Numbered from the stretch's first letter, positions 9,604-18,946 are shown. The stretch: DNA of 64,000 nt from Pelagadaptatus aseana (GCA_040365065.1 BAABNI010000001.1:426397-490396), one strand, 5' to 3'. Notes: generated by a model from the sequence alone, not told the origin. Numbers and translations are program-made.

Positions 9604-9632
9604 ATAACAGTTTTATGAACCATTTATGACAT
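9604..9632 (-). promoter_or_regulatory. Triple Pho box upstream of phoB
   Basis: Read on the minus strand, three 7-bp units occur in direct repeat, each separated by 4 A/T-rich bases: ATGTCAT-AAAT-GGTTCAT-AAAA-CTGTTAT. This is the PhoB half-site phasing (11-bp period, consensus CTGTCAT). Spacing to the phoB start codon fits a promoter. The assignment rests on pattern plus the identity of the downstream gene. Confidence 0.75.
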
Positions 9633-9680
9633 TAAAGCAAAATCCCCGGCAATCCATTCTCAGTGGTTATGAGGACGGTC

Positions 9681-10550
9681 TCAGTGCACAGCACGATCGA
9701 TGGCAATACCGGCAAAGATCACCATGCCCACCCAGTTATTATTAAGAAAGGCCTTAAAGCACTCCTCGCGATGACGATAGCGGATCAGGAATTGCTGATA
9801 GGCAAACAGGGCGGCCGCCAGCAGCAGGCCAAGATAGTAAAAGGTGCCCAGCTCAAATCGCTGTCCCACCATCAACAGGGATACCAGTGTCATCAGCTGC
9901 AAGCCAGCGGTAATGACCCGATCCTGATCGCCGAACAATACCGCGGTAGATTTCACGCCGATTTTGATGTCGTCATCGCGATCCACCATGGCATAAAAGG
10001 TGTCGTAAACCACCGTCCATAACACCACCGCCACATACAACAACCAGCTGTGGGGCGGCACCTCATTGATCTGCGCAGCAAACGCCATGGGCACACTCCA
10101 TGAAAACGCCGCACCGAGAACCACCTGAGGCAAGTGGGTATAGCGTTTCATAAAAGGATAACAGGCCGCCAGTGCGACACCGCCGAGCGACAACAAAATA
10201 GTCAGCCGATTGGTAAACAGCACCAACACAAAAGCCAGTGTAACCAATACGGCAAACAGCAACAGCGCTTCACGAGGAGCCACCTGGCCACTGGCAATGG
10301 GGCGATCTTTGGTACGCTTGACGTGACCATCAATATCGCGATCAGCGTAGTCATTGATGACACAGCCGGCGGCTCGCATCAGTACCACGCCCGACACAAA
10401 AATAATAAAAACATCCAGTCGCGGAACCCCATCGGCAGCCAGCCACAGGCCCCACAAGGTTGGCCACAGCAACAGCAAAATACCAATGGGGCGATCAAAC
10501 CGCATCAGCTTCCAGTAGAGGGGCCAGCGTTGGGCAACATTCTTTGTCAT
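9681..10550 (-). CDS. ubiA: 4-hydroxybenzoate octaprenyltransferase
   Basis: A 289-residue polytopic membrane prenyltransferase joining a polyprenyl chain to 4-hydroxybenzoate in ubiquinone synthesis. The two Asp-rich motifs are present: NDYADRDIDGHVKRTKDRP after the second helix and YAMVDRDDDIKIGVKST. It starts at the ATG at 10550 (MTKNVAQRWPLYWKLMRFD, typical of UbiA); the frame remains open upstream, but those 19 residues are unlike the family. It lies 72 nt downstream of ubiC and is probably co-transcribed with it. Confidence 0.95.
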   Translation of the reverse strand: MTKNVAQRWPLYWKLMRFDRPIGILLLLWPTLWGLWLAADGVPRLDVFIIFVSGVVLMRAAGCVINDYADRDIDGHVKRTKDRPIASGQVAPREALLLFAVLVTLAFVLVLFTNRLTILLSLGGVALAACYPFMKRYTHLPQVVLGAAFSWSVPMAFAAQINEVPPHSWLLYVAVVLWTVVYDTFYAMVDRDDDIKIGVKSTAVLFGDQDRVITAGLQLMTLVSLLMVGQRFELGTFYYLGLLLAAALFAYQQFLIRYRHREECFKAFLNNNWVGMVIFAGIAIDRAVH

Positions 10551-10622
10551 AAAGGTCTCGTTGTTGGGCGAGAAAATTGAAAGAGGGTGAACCTTAACCG
10601 AGAGCAACCAGCAAAAGCCAGA

Positions 10623-11180
10623 TCAGTTTTCGATGGCCTTTTGCAGCGGAGCCAGAAAGATCTCCGCCACCAGGATCGGGCGGTTATCCACATAAAATAC
10701 CGAGCGGCGACCCCAGCCAGGGCTATGGGATTTGATGATCGGCGGCAACGGCGACTGGGGCAAACTGAAATCGGCCACCTCGATCGGATCGCGATGCAAA
10801 TCCGGTTGCTTAAACAGCCACGCCCCCAGCGGCTTATTGGCCAGCTGAGTCAGGACTCTTAAGCGACCGGTTAGGGAACTGGAGGGCAATATACTGCGGG
10901 CATAGACACAGGGCTGTCCTCCGCCATACAGCAACACTTCACGAATCAACACCCGATCGCGTAACCCCAGTCCCAGTACCCGGGCCTCATCGGCACTGGC
11001 CGTGCCCCAGCGCTCAGACAGTACCTCGACAGAGAACTCACCGGTGAACCGGTGCAACAGACGCTCGGTCAATGAGCCCTTGTCCAGCAACCAGCGTTTC
11101 AGTGGTGCAGACACATGGCCCATCAGCGCGGCCGCCGGGCGCCATGAAGAGCTGTACGCAGAGGGGATATAGTGAGACAA
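10623..11180 (-). CDS. ubiC: Chorismate--pyruvate lyase
   Basis: A 185-residue UbiC-like protein converting chorismate to 4-hydroxybenzoate and pyruvate, the substrate-producing step for UbiA next door. Family features are WLLDKGSLTERL, VLSERWGTASADEARVLGL and REVLLYGGGQPCVYARSILP, with the Arg/Glu residues that bind chorismate. The best start is a TTG at 11180; it places the WLLDKGSL motif about 30 residues in, as in relatives. The first in-frame ATG (11123) would remove part of the N-terminus. No strong ribosome-binding site is seen at either start. Confidence 0.88.
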   Translation of the reverse strand: MSHYIPSAYSSSWRPAAALMGHVSAPLKRWLLDKGSLTERLLHRFTGEFSVEVLSERWGTASADEARVLGLGLRDRVLIREVLLYGGGQPCVYARSILPSSSLTGRLRVLTQLANKPLGAWLFKQPDLHRDPIEVADFSLPQSPLPPIIKSHSPGWGRRSVFYVDNRPILVAEIFLAPLQKAIEN

Positions 11181-11406
11181 AATGACTTTCTCTAAGGTCG
11201 ACTGCCTGATGTTTTACTTGGTTTGCAGGCGTTTCGTACCCTTCGTCAGCAAAACGATCGATCTGGCTGTTAATAGGCCTGTTTGCACCGTTTGCCACCA
11301 ACAAATTACTTTACCGGCTTCGGTGCTCTTGGTTTAATGTCAGCGATAATAACAAAAACCCATCTGGCAAATCACTTGCCGGCCACGCATAGAGAAGGAT
11401 TTTCCC

Positions 11407-11682
11407 ATGCATAAAACCGAACTGGCTGACTTTGTCGCAGAAAAAACCGATCTGCCCAAGGCCAAAGCCAACGATATCGTTTCCGTCATTTTCGAAGAAA
11501 TCACCAATACCCTGAGCCGCGACGAAGCCGTCAATCTGGTGGGCTTTGGCTCATTTAGCCAGCGACATCGCAGCGCCCGCACCGGCCGCAGCCCCAAAAC
11601 CGGTGAAAGCATTCAGATACCCGCCAGCAACTCAGTAGGCTTCAAACCAGGCAAAGCCCTGAAGGATGCCGTCAACAACTGA
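11407..11682 (+). CDS. HU family DNA-binding protein
   Basis: A 91-residue histone-like protein: MHKTELADFVAEKTDLPKAK, then LVGFGSFSQRHRSARTGRSP and the DNA-minor-groove arm GESIQIPASNSVGFKPGKAL. The intact arm includes the intercalating Pro (QIPAS). It could be an HU subunit or a close HU-like variant; IHF is less likely because the IHF-specific N-terminal pattern is missing. It is a single gene with a strong terminator 14 nt after its stop and is divergent from ubiC. Confidence 0.93.
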   Translation: MHKTELADFVAEKTDLPKAKANDIVSVIFEEITNTLSRDEAVNLVGFGSFSQRHRSARTGRSPKTGESIQIPASNSVGFKPGKALKDAVNN

Positions 11683-11695
11683 ACAAACAACAAAC

Positions 11696-11730
11696 AAAGC
11701 GGCTACACAAAAACCAAAAAGGCCGCTTTT
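11696..11730 (+). terminator. Rho-independent terminator after the HU gene
   Basis: An 8-bp perfect stem, AAAGCGGC paired with GCCGCTTT, flanks an 18-nt loop and ends in a T run. It follows the HU stop codon by 13 nt. Confidence 0.75.
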
Positions 11731-11869
11731 AACCTGTGTTTTAAGGCAGGCAGATCAAATTTCTGCTATTTCTATTCTGTGACCTCACGTCCGTGGGGCA
11801 ATTAATTCGAACTTCCCGGCGGCAGAACCCTCAAACCCTTCCGTCGCTTTAAATCATTAAGAAAACAAT

Positions 11870-13126
11870 ATGAGTCTGACAAAACGTATCTTGCTGGCCA
11901 TGGTTCTTGGCCTTGCTGTTGGTATCCTGCTGAATATCAGCCGTGATCTGCTGGCCCAAACCGTCAATTCCTGGATCGATGAATTCGTAATTCACGGCCT
12001 GTTCGATACCATCGGCCGCATTTTTGTCGCCTCACTGAAGTTACTGGTTGTCCCTCTGGTGTTTATCTCTCTGGTGTGCGGCGCAAGCCAGCTGGGGGGC
12101 AATGCCCGGATGGGCGCCATGGCCGCCAAGACCCTGACCCTCTACATGGCGACAACCGCATTGGCGATTGGCCTGGCTCTGACCGTTGGTCATCTGATCC
12201 AACCCGGTCAGGATATCGGCCTTGGTGAGGCCGTAAACTTCACTCCTCAAGAAGCCCCGCCGCTGAAAGAGGTGGTCGTCGATATTTTCCCAAGCAATCC
12301 CTTCAAGGCCATGGCCGATGGCAATATGCTGCAAGTCATCGTTTTTTCCTTGTTGATGGGTATTGCCGTCGCTAACTGTGGTGAGACCGGCAAGCGGGTC
12401 AGCGCCATCTTTCACGACATGAATACCGTGACCATGAAGATGGTCAGCATTCTGATGGATCTGGCCCCTTACGGTATCTTTTGCCTGTTGGCCAAGCTGT
12501 TTTCGGAATTGGGCGCCGACGCCATACTTGAGCTGAGTAAATACTTCTTCACCGTTGTCTTGGTGTTGTTGATGCACGGCTTACTGATTTACGGTTTGCT
12601 GTTAAAACTGCTGGCCGGGATCAATCCCATCGACTTTTTCAGACACCTGAAAGAACTGGTCATCTTTGCTTTCTCCACCGCATCCAGTAACGCTACCTTG
12701 CCCATCACTTTGCGCACAGCCGAAGAGAAGTTGGGCGTCGACAATCGCATTGCTTCATTTACCGTGCCATTGGGGGCCACCATCAATATGGACGGCACCG
12801 CCATTATGCAGGGCGTTGCTACTGCTTTTATTGCCCAGGCGTACCAGGTGGACATTGGCTTGAGCGGTTACCTCACTGTGATACTGACCGCCACCCTGGC
12901 TTCCGTGGGTACCGCTGGCGTCCCGGGTGTTGGCCTGATTACCTTGGCCATGGTGCTGCAACAGGTGGGGCTGCCGGTTGAGGGCATTGCCATGATCATT
13001 GGCGTGGATCGCCTGCTCGACATGCTGCGTACTGCGGTTAACGTTACCGGCGATTCCATGGTGAGTCTGGTGGTTGCCAAAAGTGAAGACAGCTGGGACG
13101 AGGCCGTGTTTAATCAGAGAGACTGA
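11870..13126 (+). CDS. Dicarboxylate/amino acid:cation symporter (DAACS family)
   Basis: A 418-residue inner-membrane secondary transporter of the GltP/GltT/DctA family (SDF). Markers are the TASSNATLPITL segment (the serine-rich re-entrant loop), the cation-binding NMDGTAI motif in TM7, the second hairpin (ASVGTAGVPGVGLITL), and DRLLDMLRTAVNVTGD, where the substrate-binding Asp/Arg/Asn of TM8 lie. Family substrates are glutamate, aspartate or C4-dicarboxylates, driven by sodium or protons; the sequence alone does not decide among them. It is a single gene between two terminators. Confidence 0.93.
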   Translation: MSLTKRILLAMVLGLAVGILLNISRDLLAQTVNSWIDEFVIHGLFDTIGRIFVASLKLLVVPLVFISLVCGASQLGGNARMGAMAAKTLTLYMATTALAIGLALTVGHLIQPGQDIGLGEAVNFTPQEAPPLKEVVVDIFPSNPFKAMADGNMLQVIVFSLLMGIAVANCGETGKRVSAIFHDMNTVTMKMVSILMDLAPYGIFCLLAKLFSELGADAILELSKYFFTVVLVLLMHGLLIYGLLLKLLAGINPIDFFRHLKELVIFAFSTASSNATLPITLRTAEEKLGVDNRIASFTVPLGATINMDGTAIMQGVATAFIAQAYQVDIGLSGYLTVILTATLASVGTAGVPGVGLITLAMVLQQVGLPVEGIAMIIGVDRLLDMLRTAVNVTGDSMVSLVVAKSEDSWDEAVFNQRD

Positions 13127-13140
13127 TTTCAAATCGGATC

Positions 13141-13172
13141 AAAAAAGCCGGGGCATCTGCTCCGGCTTTTTT
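13141..13172. terminator. Bidirectional Rho-independent terminator
   Basis: Perfect 11-bp inverted repeat, AAAAAAGCCGG with CCGGCTTTTTT, separated by a 10-nt loop. It lies between the convergent symporter gene and HDOD gene and can serve both strands. Confidence 0.85.
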
Positions 13173-13197
13173 GTGTGAGGTGGAATACAACGCTTCC

Positions 13198-14361
13198 TTA
13201 GCTGTTCAACTGATTGGCAATTTCACCCAGGTCATCGGAAGAGGCGAGAATGTTCTCAACTGTCGCCAGTGCTTTTTCGCGATTCAGGTGCAGTTCGCGG
13301 TAGATAAAATTGGGAATTTCCAGGTGGGAACCCTGACCGATGTCGTGTTCCTGCAGCAACCGCTGAGCCACAAACAGCATCTTGGCATAGCCGCTGTTTT
13401 CACCTTCGTATTCGGGATGATGCTGGTGACGCAGAGCGGTGACCACCTCATCGGGCATATTCCACAGTTTCATCAACCAACCGGCAATCTGCTCACGGGA
13501 CACACCCAGAATGTGCTGTTCAATCATATAGCTGGGCACGTGCGGATTGGCTTCAATGTGACGACAAATCGAACTGTAATAGGGTGGAAATACCTCAGCC
13601 AGAATCAGGGTGCCAAAGTTGTGCAGCAGTCCGGCCAGATAGGCCATACCAAACCCCAATCGATCTTCGCGGGGTTGTGCAGTAACCAACCCTTCCAACA
13701 GTGCGGCAGTGTAAACCGCCTGCTCCCAGTAAGGAGTTGAATTGCGAGGGCTGTCGTTCGGCATATTCAGGGTTTTGCCCAGAGCCAGACCCAGAGACAG
13801 GTTCATCACCATATCAAAGCCCAGTACCCTGACAATGGCGTCGTGGATCGACTTGATTTCACCCTGGGCAGAGTAATAGGGCGACGACGCCCAACTCACC
13901 ACCTGAGCCGCCAGACTCGGGTCCATTTCAACGATATTCGCCAGATCGCTGATATCCGCCTCCGGGTCGACTCGCAACTTGATAATTTTCTGTGCCGTAT
14001 CCGGCAGGGGCGGCAGCTCCAACGTTTCTTCCAGGCGCTGCTTGATTCGCAACGTGGTAAATTTTTCCACCGCCGAAGTGAGCTTTGCTTCGGTGCAACC
14101 ATCGTGATGGGCCTGATGCAAAGGCCCCAGAGGTATGGCAATTTCACAGACCTTGGCTTTTTCCGCCATACGTTTGAATTGGTCCTGAGGGATTTCCAAT
14201 ACGCCGTCACTGACACCGGAATCGAGAAACACCTGAGGCTGATTCATCAGACTTTCATCGATAAGTGTTTCCATCCCCGCCAGATTCGGCAACGCCGGGA
14301 TGGCTTGCAGATTGTGTTTGCGACAGAAACTCTCTATTTCTTCCGGCCGGGCAGCACTCAT
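13198..14361 (-). CDS. HDOD-domain protein, C-terminal part of a split deacylase-HDOD gene
   Basis: A 387-residue reading frame. Residues about 115-320 form an HDOD domain (LELPPLPDTAQKIIKL, then NIVEMDPSLAAQVVSWASSP and AIVRVLGFDMVMNLSLGLAL), a metal-free relative of HD phosphohydrolases found in signalling proteins. The first ~110 residues look like the second half of a YbaK-type aminoacyl-tRNA deacylase domain. The frame upstream is the same as that of the 14377-14595 ORF, broken only by a TAG. Related Pseudomonas proteins have both parts in one chain of about 465 residues. If translated alone, it would start at the ATG at 14361 with a poor ribosome-binding site. Confidence 0.85.
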   Translation of the reverse strand: MSAARPEEIESFCRKHNLQAIPALPNLAGMETLIDESLMNQPQVFLDSGVSDGVLEIPQDQFKRMAEKAKVCEIAIPLGPLHQAHHDGCTEAKLTSAVEKFTTLRIKQRLEETLELPPLPDTAQKIIKLRVDPEADISDLANIVEMDPSLAAQVVSWASSPYYSAQGEIKSIHDAIVRVLGFDMVMNLSLGLALGKTLNMPNDSPRNSTPYWEQAVYTAALLEGLVTAQPREDRLGFGMAYLAGLLHNFGTLILAEVFPPYYSSICRHIEANPHVPSYMIEQHILGVSREQIAGWLMKLWNMPDEVVTALRHQHHPEYEGENSGYAKMLFVAQRLLQEHDIGQGSHLEIPNFIYRELHLNREKALATVENILASSDDLGEIANQLNS

Positions 14362-14376
14362 ATCTCGACCGGTCTG

Positions 14377-14595
14377 CTATTTGACCAGGTCCAGATCGAG
14401 CAATGAATCGGCGGACAGTATCAACATCATGCGGCCGGCTTCGTCCTGCAAAATGGTCGATTTCGCAGCGCCTTTGCGACGCAGATTGTGGGCATGCAGG
14501 GGTTGATCGTAATCCTCTGACGCAACGTAATTCACCATCCGGTAATTGATACCTTGAGACTCAAGTAGCTGCTTGACGCTGACAGGTGGTGACAC
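14377..14595 (-). pseudogene. N-terminal YbaK-like fragment, cut off by an amber codon
   Basis: 72 codons from a GTG at 14595, which has a good TAGGAG ribosome-binding site. The fragment (VKQLLESQGINYRMVNY, then KSTILQDEAGRMMLILSADS) matches the first third of YbaK/ProX-type deacylase domains. It ends LLDLDLVK and then TAG at 14377-14379. The same frame continues QTGRD and then the HDOD gene, exactly as expected if one sense codon had become TAG. It is called broken because the remaining fragment cannot make a complete deacylase fold. A sequencing error, a suppressed amber or a genuine nonsense mutation are all possible. Confidence 0.75.
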
Positions 14596-14684
14596 AGGGA
14601 TCTCCTAACTGATTCTTTTTATACAACGATCAATACATACTAATGCACCGGATTCACCCACCGCAAATGCAAAAGTCTCAATTT

Positions 14685-16781
14685 CTAGACGCTGGCGTAA
14701 TTTTCCGCCTGTCCCAACCAGCGCTGGATCAGCGGGTCGATGCGCTCAGGCAGTTCCTGCTGCAGCTTCTGAGCCAGTGGTTTTACCAGTTCCAGCAATT
14801 GTTGATCGCGCTGCAGGTCCGCCATGCGAAAACGCATTTCACCGGTTTGGCGGGTTCCCAGCATTTCACCCGGGCCACGCAACTGCAGATCAATCTCGGC
14901 AATGGCAAAGCCGTCGCTGGTTTCGCGCATGGCCTTAAGCCTTTCGCGGCTGTGCTGGGATAACTGCTCACCGTAAAGCAACACACAGTGGCTTTCCTGA
15001 CTGCCCCGACCGACACGGCCGCGCAACTGGTGCAATTGCGCCAATCCAAGCCGCTCGGGATTTTCAATGATCATCAGACTGGCGTTGGGGACATCCACCC
15101 CCACCTCGATGACGGTGGTGGCCACCAGTAAATGTAAATCCCCCTGTTTGAACGCCGTCATGCAGGCCTCTTTCTCAGCCGGCTTCAGGCGACCATGAAC
15201 CAGACCCACCTGTAACTCCGGCAAAGCCAGCTGCAGGGTTTCGGCCATATCTTCGGCAGCGGCCGCCTGCAAGGCTTCGGAATCCTCGATCAGGGTGCAC
15301 ACCCAATAGGCTTGGCGCCCTTCGAGGCAGGCGTGACGGACCCGCTCCACCACCTGATCCCGTCGCGATTGACTGATGGCCACGGTGGTCACCGGTGTTC
15401 TTCCGGGAGGCAATTCATCGATCACCGAACAATCCAGATCGGCGTAGGCGCTCATGGCCAGAGTACGGGGAATCGGAGTGGCGGTCATAATCAACTGATG
15501 GGCCTGATGCCCGGAGGATTTTTCCCGCAGCGCCAGACGTTGATGCACCCCAAAGCGATGCTGTTCGTCGATAATCGCCAGCCCCAGATCGGCAAACACC
15601 ACCTCATCCTGAAACAGGGCGTGGGTGCCTACCACCACCTGAGCCTCGCCCGAGGCGACCAGCGCCAGTTGCTCGCGCCGCTGGGCTACTTTTTGCTTAC
15701 CACTGAGCCAGCCCACCTGAATCCCCAGTGGCTCCAGCCAGGCACTGAAATTGATGCGATGCTGCTCGGCGAGAATTTCTGTCGGTGCCATCACCGCCAC
15801 CTGACGACCGCTGCCCACCGCCTGTAATGCGGCCAGCGCCGCCACTACGGTTTTGCCGGAGCCAACATCACCCTGTACCAGACGCAGCATCGGGTAGGGC
15901 TTGGCCAGATCGGTGGCAATTTCCCGGGCTACCCGCTGTTGCGCGCCCGTGAGTTCAAAAGCCAGCTGGGTTTTAAAACGCTGTATCAGCTCATCAGGGC
16001 TGGCCAGCACAGGGGCCTGCTGCGCCTGCATTTTTTGCCGCAGTCTCTGCATGCTGAGGTGATGGGCCAGCAATTCCTCCTGGGCCAAGCGCTGCTGATA
16101 GGGGTGGGTACCGTCGGCCAGTTGCTGCAGCGGTGCATCCGCCGGCGGGTGGTGCAAATAATTGAGCATGTCGGTCAGACTGGCAGCCCCGGCAATGGTG
16201 CACCATGCGGGGGGCAGTAAATCTTCCATGCGGTAATCGTTGATCAGCCCCAGTGCCTGCAAGGCCAACCCACGCAGGCGCTGCTGGGTCAAACCCTCGG
16301 CAGCCGGGTACACCGGGGTCAGGGTCGACTCCAACGCCGTTGCATCGGATCCATCGATAAACTCGTACTCGGGGTGATATAACTCCAGACCCGAAGCCCC
16401 GCGTCGGGCTTCACCAAAACAGCGCAGCCGGGTTCCGGGCTGAAGCTTTTGCTTCTGCGCCCCGGAAAAGTGAAAGAAGCGCATGGTGATCAAGCCGCTG
16501 TTGTCCTGCAGGCGGCACATCAGACTGCGACGGCGACCAAACACCACATCACAGCCGCGCACCTCACCCTCCACCACCACATCCTGATTGGGCTGCAGGG
16601 CGCCGATGGGGGTTACCCGGGTGCGATCCATATAGCGCAGCGGCAGGTGGAACAACATATCCTGCAGACTGTGGATATTGATCCGGGACAGCTTTTCCGC
16701 CAGCTGTGAACCCACGCCTTTCAATACGGTGATATCAATCTGCGACAGGGCCGGGCTCTGGGGCTTAGCGCTGGGAGCCAA
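14685..16781 (-). CDS. recG: ATP-dependent DNA helicase RecG
   Basis: A 698-residue RecG. The N-terminal wedge domain has an OB fold (residues about 60-150; DVVVEGEVRGCDVVFGRR). The helicase core follows: Walker A LVQGDVGSGKTVVA, DEQH box AIIDEQHRFGVHQR, motif III TATPIPRTL, and motif VI QLRGRVGRG. RecG rescues stalled replication forks and drives branch migration. The start is a TTG at 16781, 2 nt after the oxyR stop, with GAGG placed before it inside the end of oxyR. The two genes are therefore translationally coupled, an arrangement also known in pseudomonads. Confidence 0.95.
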   Translation of the reverse strand: MAPSAKPQSPALSQIDITVLKGVGSQLAEKLSRINIHSLQDMLFHLPLRYMDRTRVTPIGALQPNQDVVVEGEVRGCDVVFGRRRSLMCRLQDNSGLITMRFFHFSGAQKQKLQPGTRLRCFGEARRGASGLELYHPEYEFIDGSDATALESTLTPVYPAAEGLTQQRLRGLALQALGLINDYRMEDLLPPAWCTIAGAASLTDMLNYLHHPPADAPLQQLADGTHPYQQRLAQEELLAHHLSMQRLRQKMQAQQAPVLASPDELIQRFKTQLAFELTGAQQRVAREIATDLAKPYPMLRLVQGDVGSGKTVVAALAALQAVGSGRQVAVMAPTEILAEQHRINFSAWLEPLGIQVGWLSGKQKVAQRREQLALVASGEAQVVVGTHALFQDEVVFADLGLAIIDEQHRFGVHQRLALREKSSGHQAHQLIMTATPIPRTLAMSAYADLDCSVIDELPPGRTPVTTVAISQSRRDQVVERVRHACLEGRQAYWVCTLIEDSEALQAAAAEDMAETLQLALPELQVGLVHGRLKPAEKEACMTAFKQGDLHLLVATTVIEVGVDVPNASLMIIENPERLGLAQLHQLRGRVGRGSQESHCVLLYGEQLSQHSRERLKAMRETSDGFAIAEIDLQLRGPGEMLGTRQTGEMRFRMADLQRDQQLLELVKPLAQKLQQELPERIDPLIQRWLGQAENYASV

Positions 16782-16783
16782 AG

Positions 16784-17707
16784 CTATACCTCTTCAGCAT
16801 CGGAAAAGTCACACTGAACAATGGCTTTTTTCAGGGCATCGATGGCTTTGTGACGGGGAAAGCTGGCTCGCCAGGCCAAAGCGACCGTGCGCGTCGGCAC
16901 CGGGTCCACAAAGGAGCGAGTCACCAGAATATCCGACGCATAGTGGGAAGCCAGCGCCGCTGAATGGGGCAGAATGGTAATGCCCAGCCCCGACGCCACC
17001 ATATGGCGCAGAGTATCGAGGGAACTGCCCTCGGCTGCCGTGCGGGTGTGGGCGCGATTTTCCAGTCGCGGCTGCAGGTTGGGGCAGGCCTCCAGAATCT
17101 GATCGCGGAAACAATGCCCCTCGCCCAGCAGCAACACATCGTGGTCGTTGAGATCTTCCGGGTGAATGCGTTGTTTCTCGGCCAGCGGGTGATTGTGATC
17201 CATCAATACCACAAAGGGCTCGTCATACAGATTGAGGGTCACCACATCCGGCTCGGTGAAGGGCAGGGAAATGATGATGGCATCCAGGTCGCCCTTGCGC
17301 AGTCGCTGGCGCAGGGTAGCGGTGTAACCCTCTTCGACGTAGAGTGGCATTTCTGGCGCCATGCGCTGTAACTGCGGAATAAAGTGAGGGAACAGATAGG
17401 GGCCAATGGTAAAGATGGCGCCCACGTTTAACGGGCTGATCAACTGACCTTTGCCCTCGGAGGCAATCTCTTTGATGCGCGCGGTCTGCTCCAGTACCAG
17501 TTGCGCCTGGGCGACGATCTTGTCACCCAGCGGGGTGGTCTGAACCCGGCTCTTGGAACGCTCGAACAGTGGGGTACCGAGCTCCTCTTCCAGCTTTTTG
17601 ACCGCGATACTGAGTGTCGGCTGCGATACAAAACAGCGCTCCGCGGCGCGGCCAAAGTGCTGCTCTTGTGCCAAGGTAACGATGTAACGCAATTCATTGA
17701 GGGTCAT
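16784..17707 (-). CDS. oxyR: Hydrogen peroxide-sensing LysR regulator OxyR
   Basis: A 307-residue LysR-type regulator. The N-terminal winged helix is MTLNELRYIVTLAQEQHFGR. With the ATG at 17707, the redox pair falls exactly at Cys199 and Cys208 (GEGHC199FRDQILEAC208), the positions of E. coli OxyR, which also confirms the start; an in-frame start 18 nt upstream is not needed. OxyR forms a disulfide on peroxide exposure and activates catalase and alkyl hydroperoxide reductase genes. It is co-transcribed with recG and divergent from the acyltransferase gene at 17795. Confidence 0.96.
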   Translation of the reverse strand: MTLNELRYIVTLAQEQHFGRAAERCFVSQPTLSIAVKKLEEELGTPLFERSKSRVQTTPLGDKIVAQAQLVLEQTARIKEIASEGKGQLISPLNVGAIFTIGPYLFPHFIPQLQRMAPEMPLYVEEGYTATLRQRLRKGDLDAIIISLPFTEPDVVTLNLYDEPFVVLMDHNHPLAEKQRIHPEDLNDHDVLLLGEGHCFRDQILEACPNLQPRLENRAHTRTAAEGSSLDTLRHMVASGLGITILPHSAALASHYASDILVTRSFVDPVPTRTVALAWRASFPRHKAIDALKKAIVQCDFSDAEEV

Positions 17708-17794
17708 GGTCTTGCTTCCTGCCAAAATCAGGCACTATTCTGTCACAGGCAATTATTGTCGAAAACTATTAAATGTACAGCAAAGATAGAATTT

Positions 17795-18946
17795 ATGGGC
17801 ATCGAATTTAAGCTACTGCACAGCATGGATGACATCAGCGCCGATGCCTGGGATGACCTCTGGCAGACCCGCTACCCGTTTGTGCAGCATCGTTTTCTGG
17901 CGGCACTGGAAGCCAGCGCCTGCACCAGTGAAGACAGCGGCTGGCAACCACAGCACTTGATTGGCAGCGTGAATGGCAAACCGGCATTTGCCATGCCCCT
18001 GTATCTGAAACAGCACTCCTGGGGTGAGTATGTTTTCGACTGGTCATGGGCCGACGCCTATCGCCGCCATGGGCTGACCTACTACCCGAAGCTGGTCAAC
18101 GCCATCCCCTTTACCCCAGCCACAGGCCCGAGGCTGGCATACACCCCGGATGCCCCGGCCAACGCGGTGGCACAGGCGATGGCGTTTTTACAGACTCACT
18201 GCCAACAGCAGGGCATCAGTGGCTTGCACTGTCTGTTTACCGAGCAGACGCTGAGTGAGCGGCTGACCGAATGCCAGTTGCAGCAGCGTCAGGGCTGTCA
18301 GTTTCACTGGTTTAATCGGGAATATTCCAGTTTTGACGACTTTCTGGAAACCTTCAGCTCACGCAAACGCAAGAATCTGCGCAAGGAGCGGCAACAGGTT
18401 CAAACCGCTCAGGTGAGTCTGCGCCGCTTGTCCGGCAACGATATTACCGACGCCGACTGGGACGCCTTCTATCAGTTTTACCACACCACTTACCTCAAGC
18501 GCAGTGGCGCAACCGGCTATCTCAACCGGGATTTTTTTCAACGCCTGAGTCAGGCCATGGGCGAGCAGTTATTGATGGTGATGGCCTACCAACAGGGGCA
18601 GCGAATCGCAGCGGCCCTGTGCTTTTTTGATGACCACTGCCTCTACGGCCGCTACTGGGGCTGCCACCGGGAAGTACCGGGCCTGCATTTTGAAGCCTGC
18701 TACTATCAGGGCATAGAGTTTGCGATTGAGCGAGGCTTGCAGCGCTTTGATCCCGGCGCTCAGGGCGAGCACAAGATTCAGCGCGGCTTTGAGCCCATAC
18801 TGACCTTTTCCAACCATTGGCTCACCGAACCGGCCTTCCAACAGGCAATCGGCCCATTTCTCGCCTCTGAGGCGGATGCCATCCTCGATTACCAACAGCA
18901 ATGCCGGCAGAGCCTACCGTTTAAACACACATCACAGGGGCCTTAG
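17795..18946 (+). CDS. FemAB/GNAT-like N-acyltransferase (DUF482 family)
   Basis: A 383-residue cytoplasmic protein of the group annotated as peptidoglycan-biosynthesis-like GNAT acyltransferases. Recognisable segments are WDDLWQTRYPFVQHRFLAAL, VFDWSWADAYRRHGLTYYPK, FSSRKRKNLRKERQQV, and LYGRYWGCHREVPGLHFEAC followed by FDPGAQGEHKIQRGF. The reading frame stays open into the oxyR region, but the ATG at 17795 gives the usual N-terminus. Family members resemble aminoacyltransferases that modify cell-wall precursors; the true substrate is not known. Confidence 0.88.
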   Translation: MGIEFKLLHSMDDISADAWDDLWQTRYPFVQHRFLAALEASACTSEDSGWQPQHLIGSVNGKPAFAMPLYLKQHSWGEYVFDWSWADAYRRHGLTYYPKLVNAIPFTPATGPRLAYTPDAPANAVAQAMAFLQTHCQQQGISGLHCLFTEQTLSERLTECQLQQRQGCQFHWFNREYSSFDDFLETFSSRKRKNLRKERQQVQTAQVSLRRLSGNDITDADWDAFYQFYHTTYLKRSGATGYLNRDFFQRLSQAMGEQLLMVMAYQQGQRIAAALCFFDDHCLYGRYWGCHREVPGLHFEACYYQGIEFAIERGLQRFDPGAQGEHKIQRGFEPILTFSNHWLTEPAFQQAIGPFLASEADAILDYQQQCRQSLPFKHTSQGP

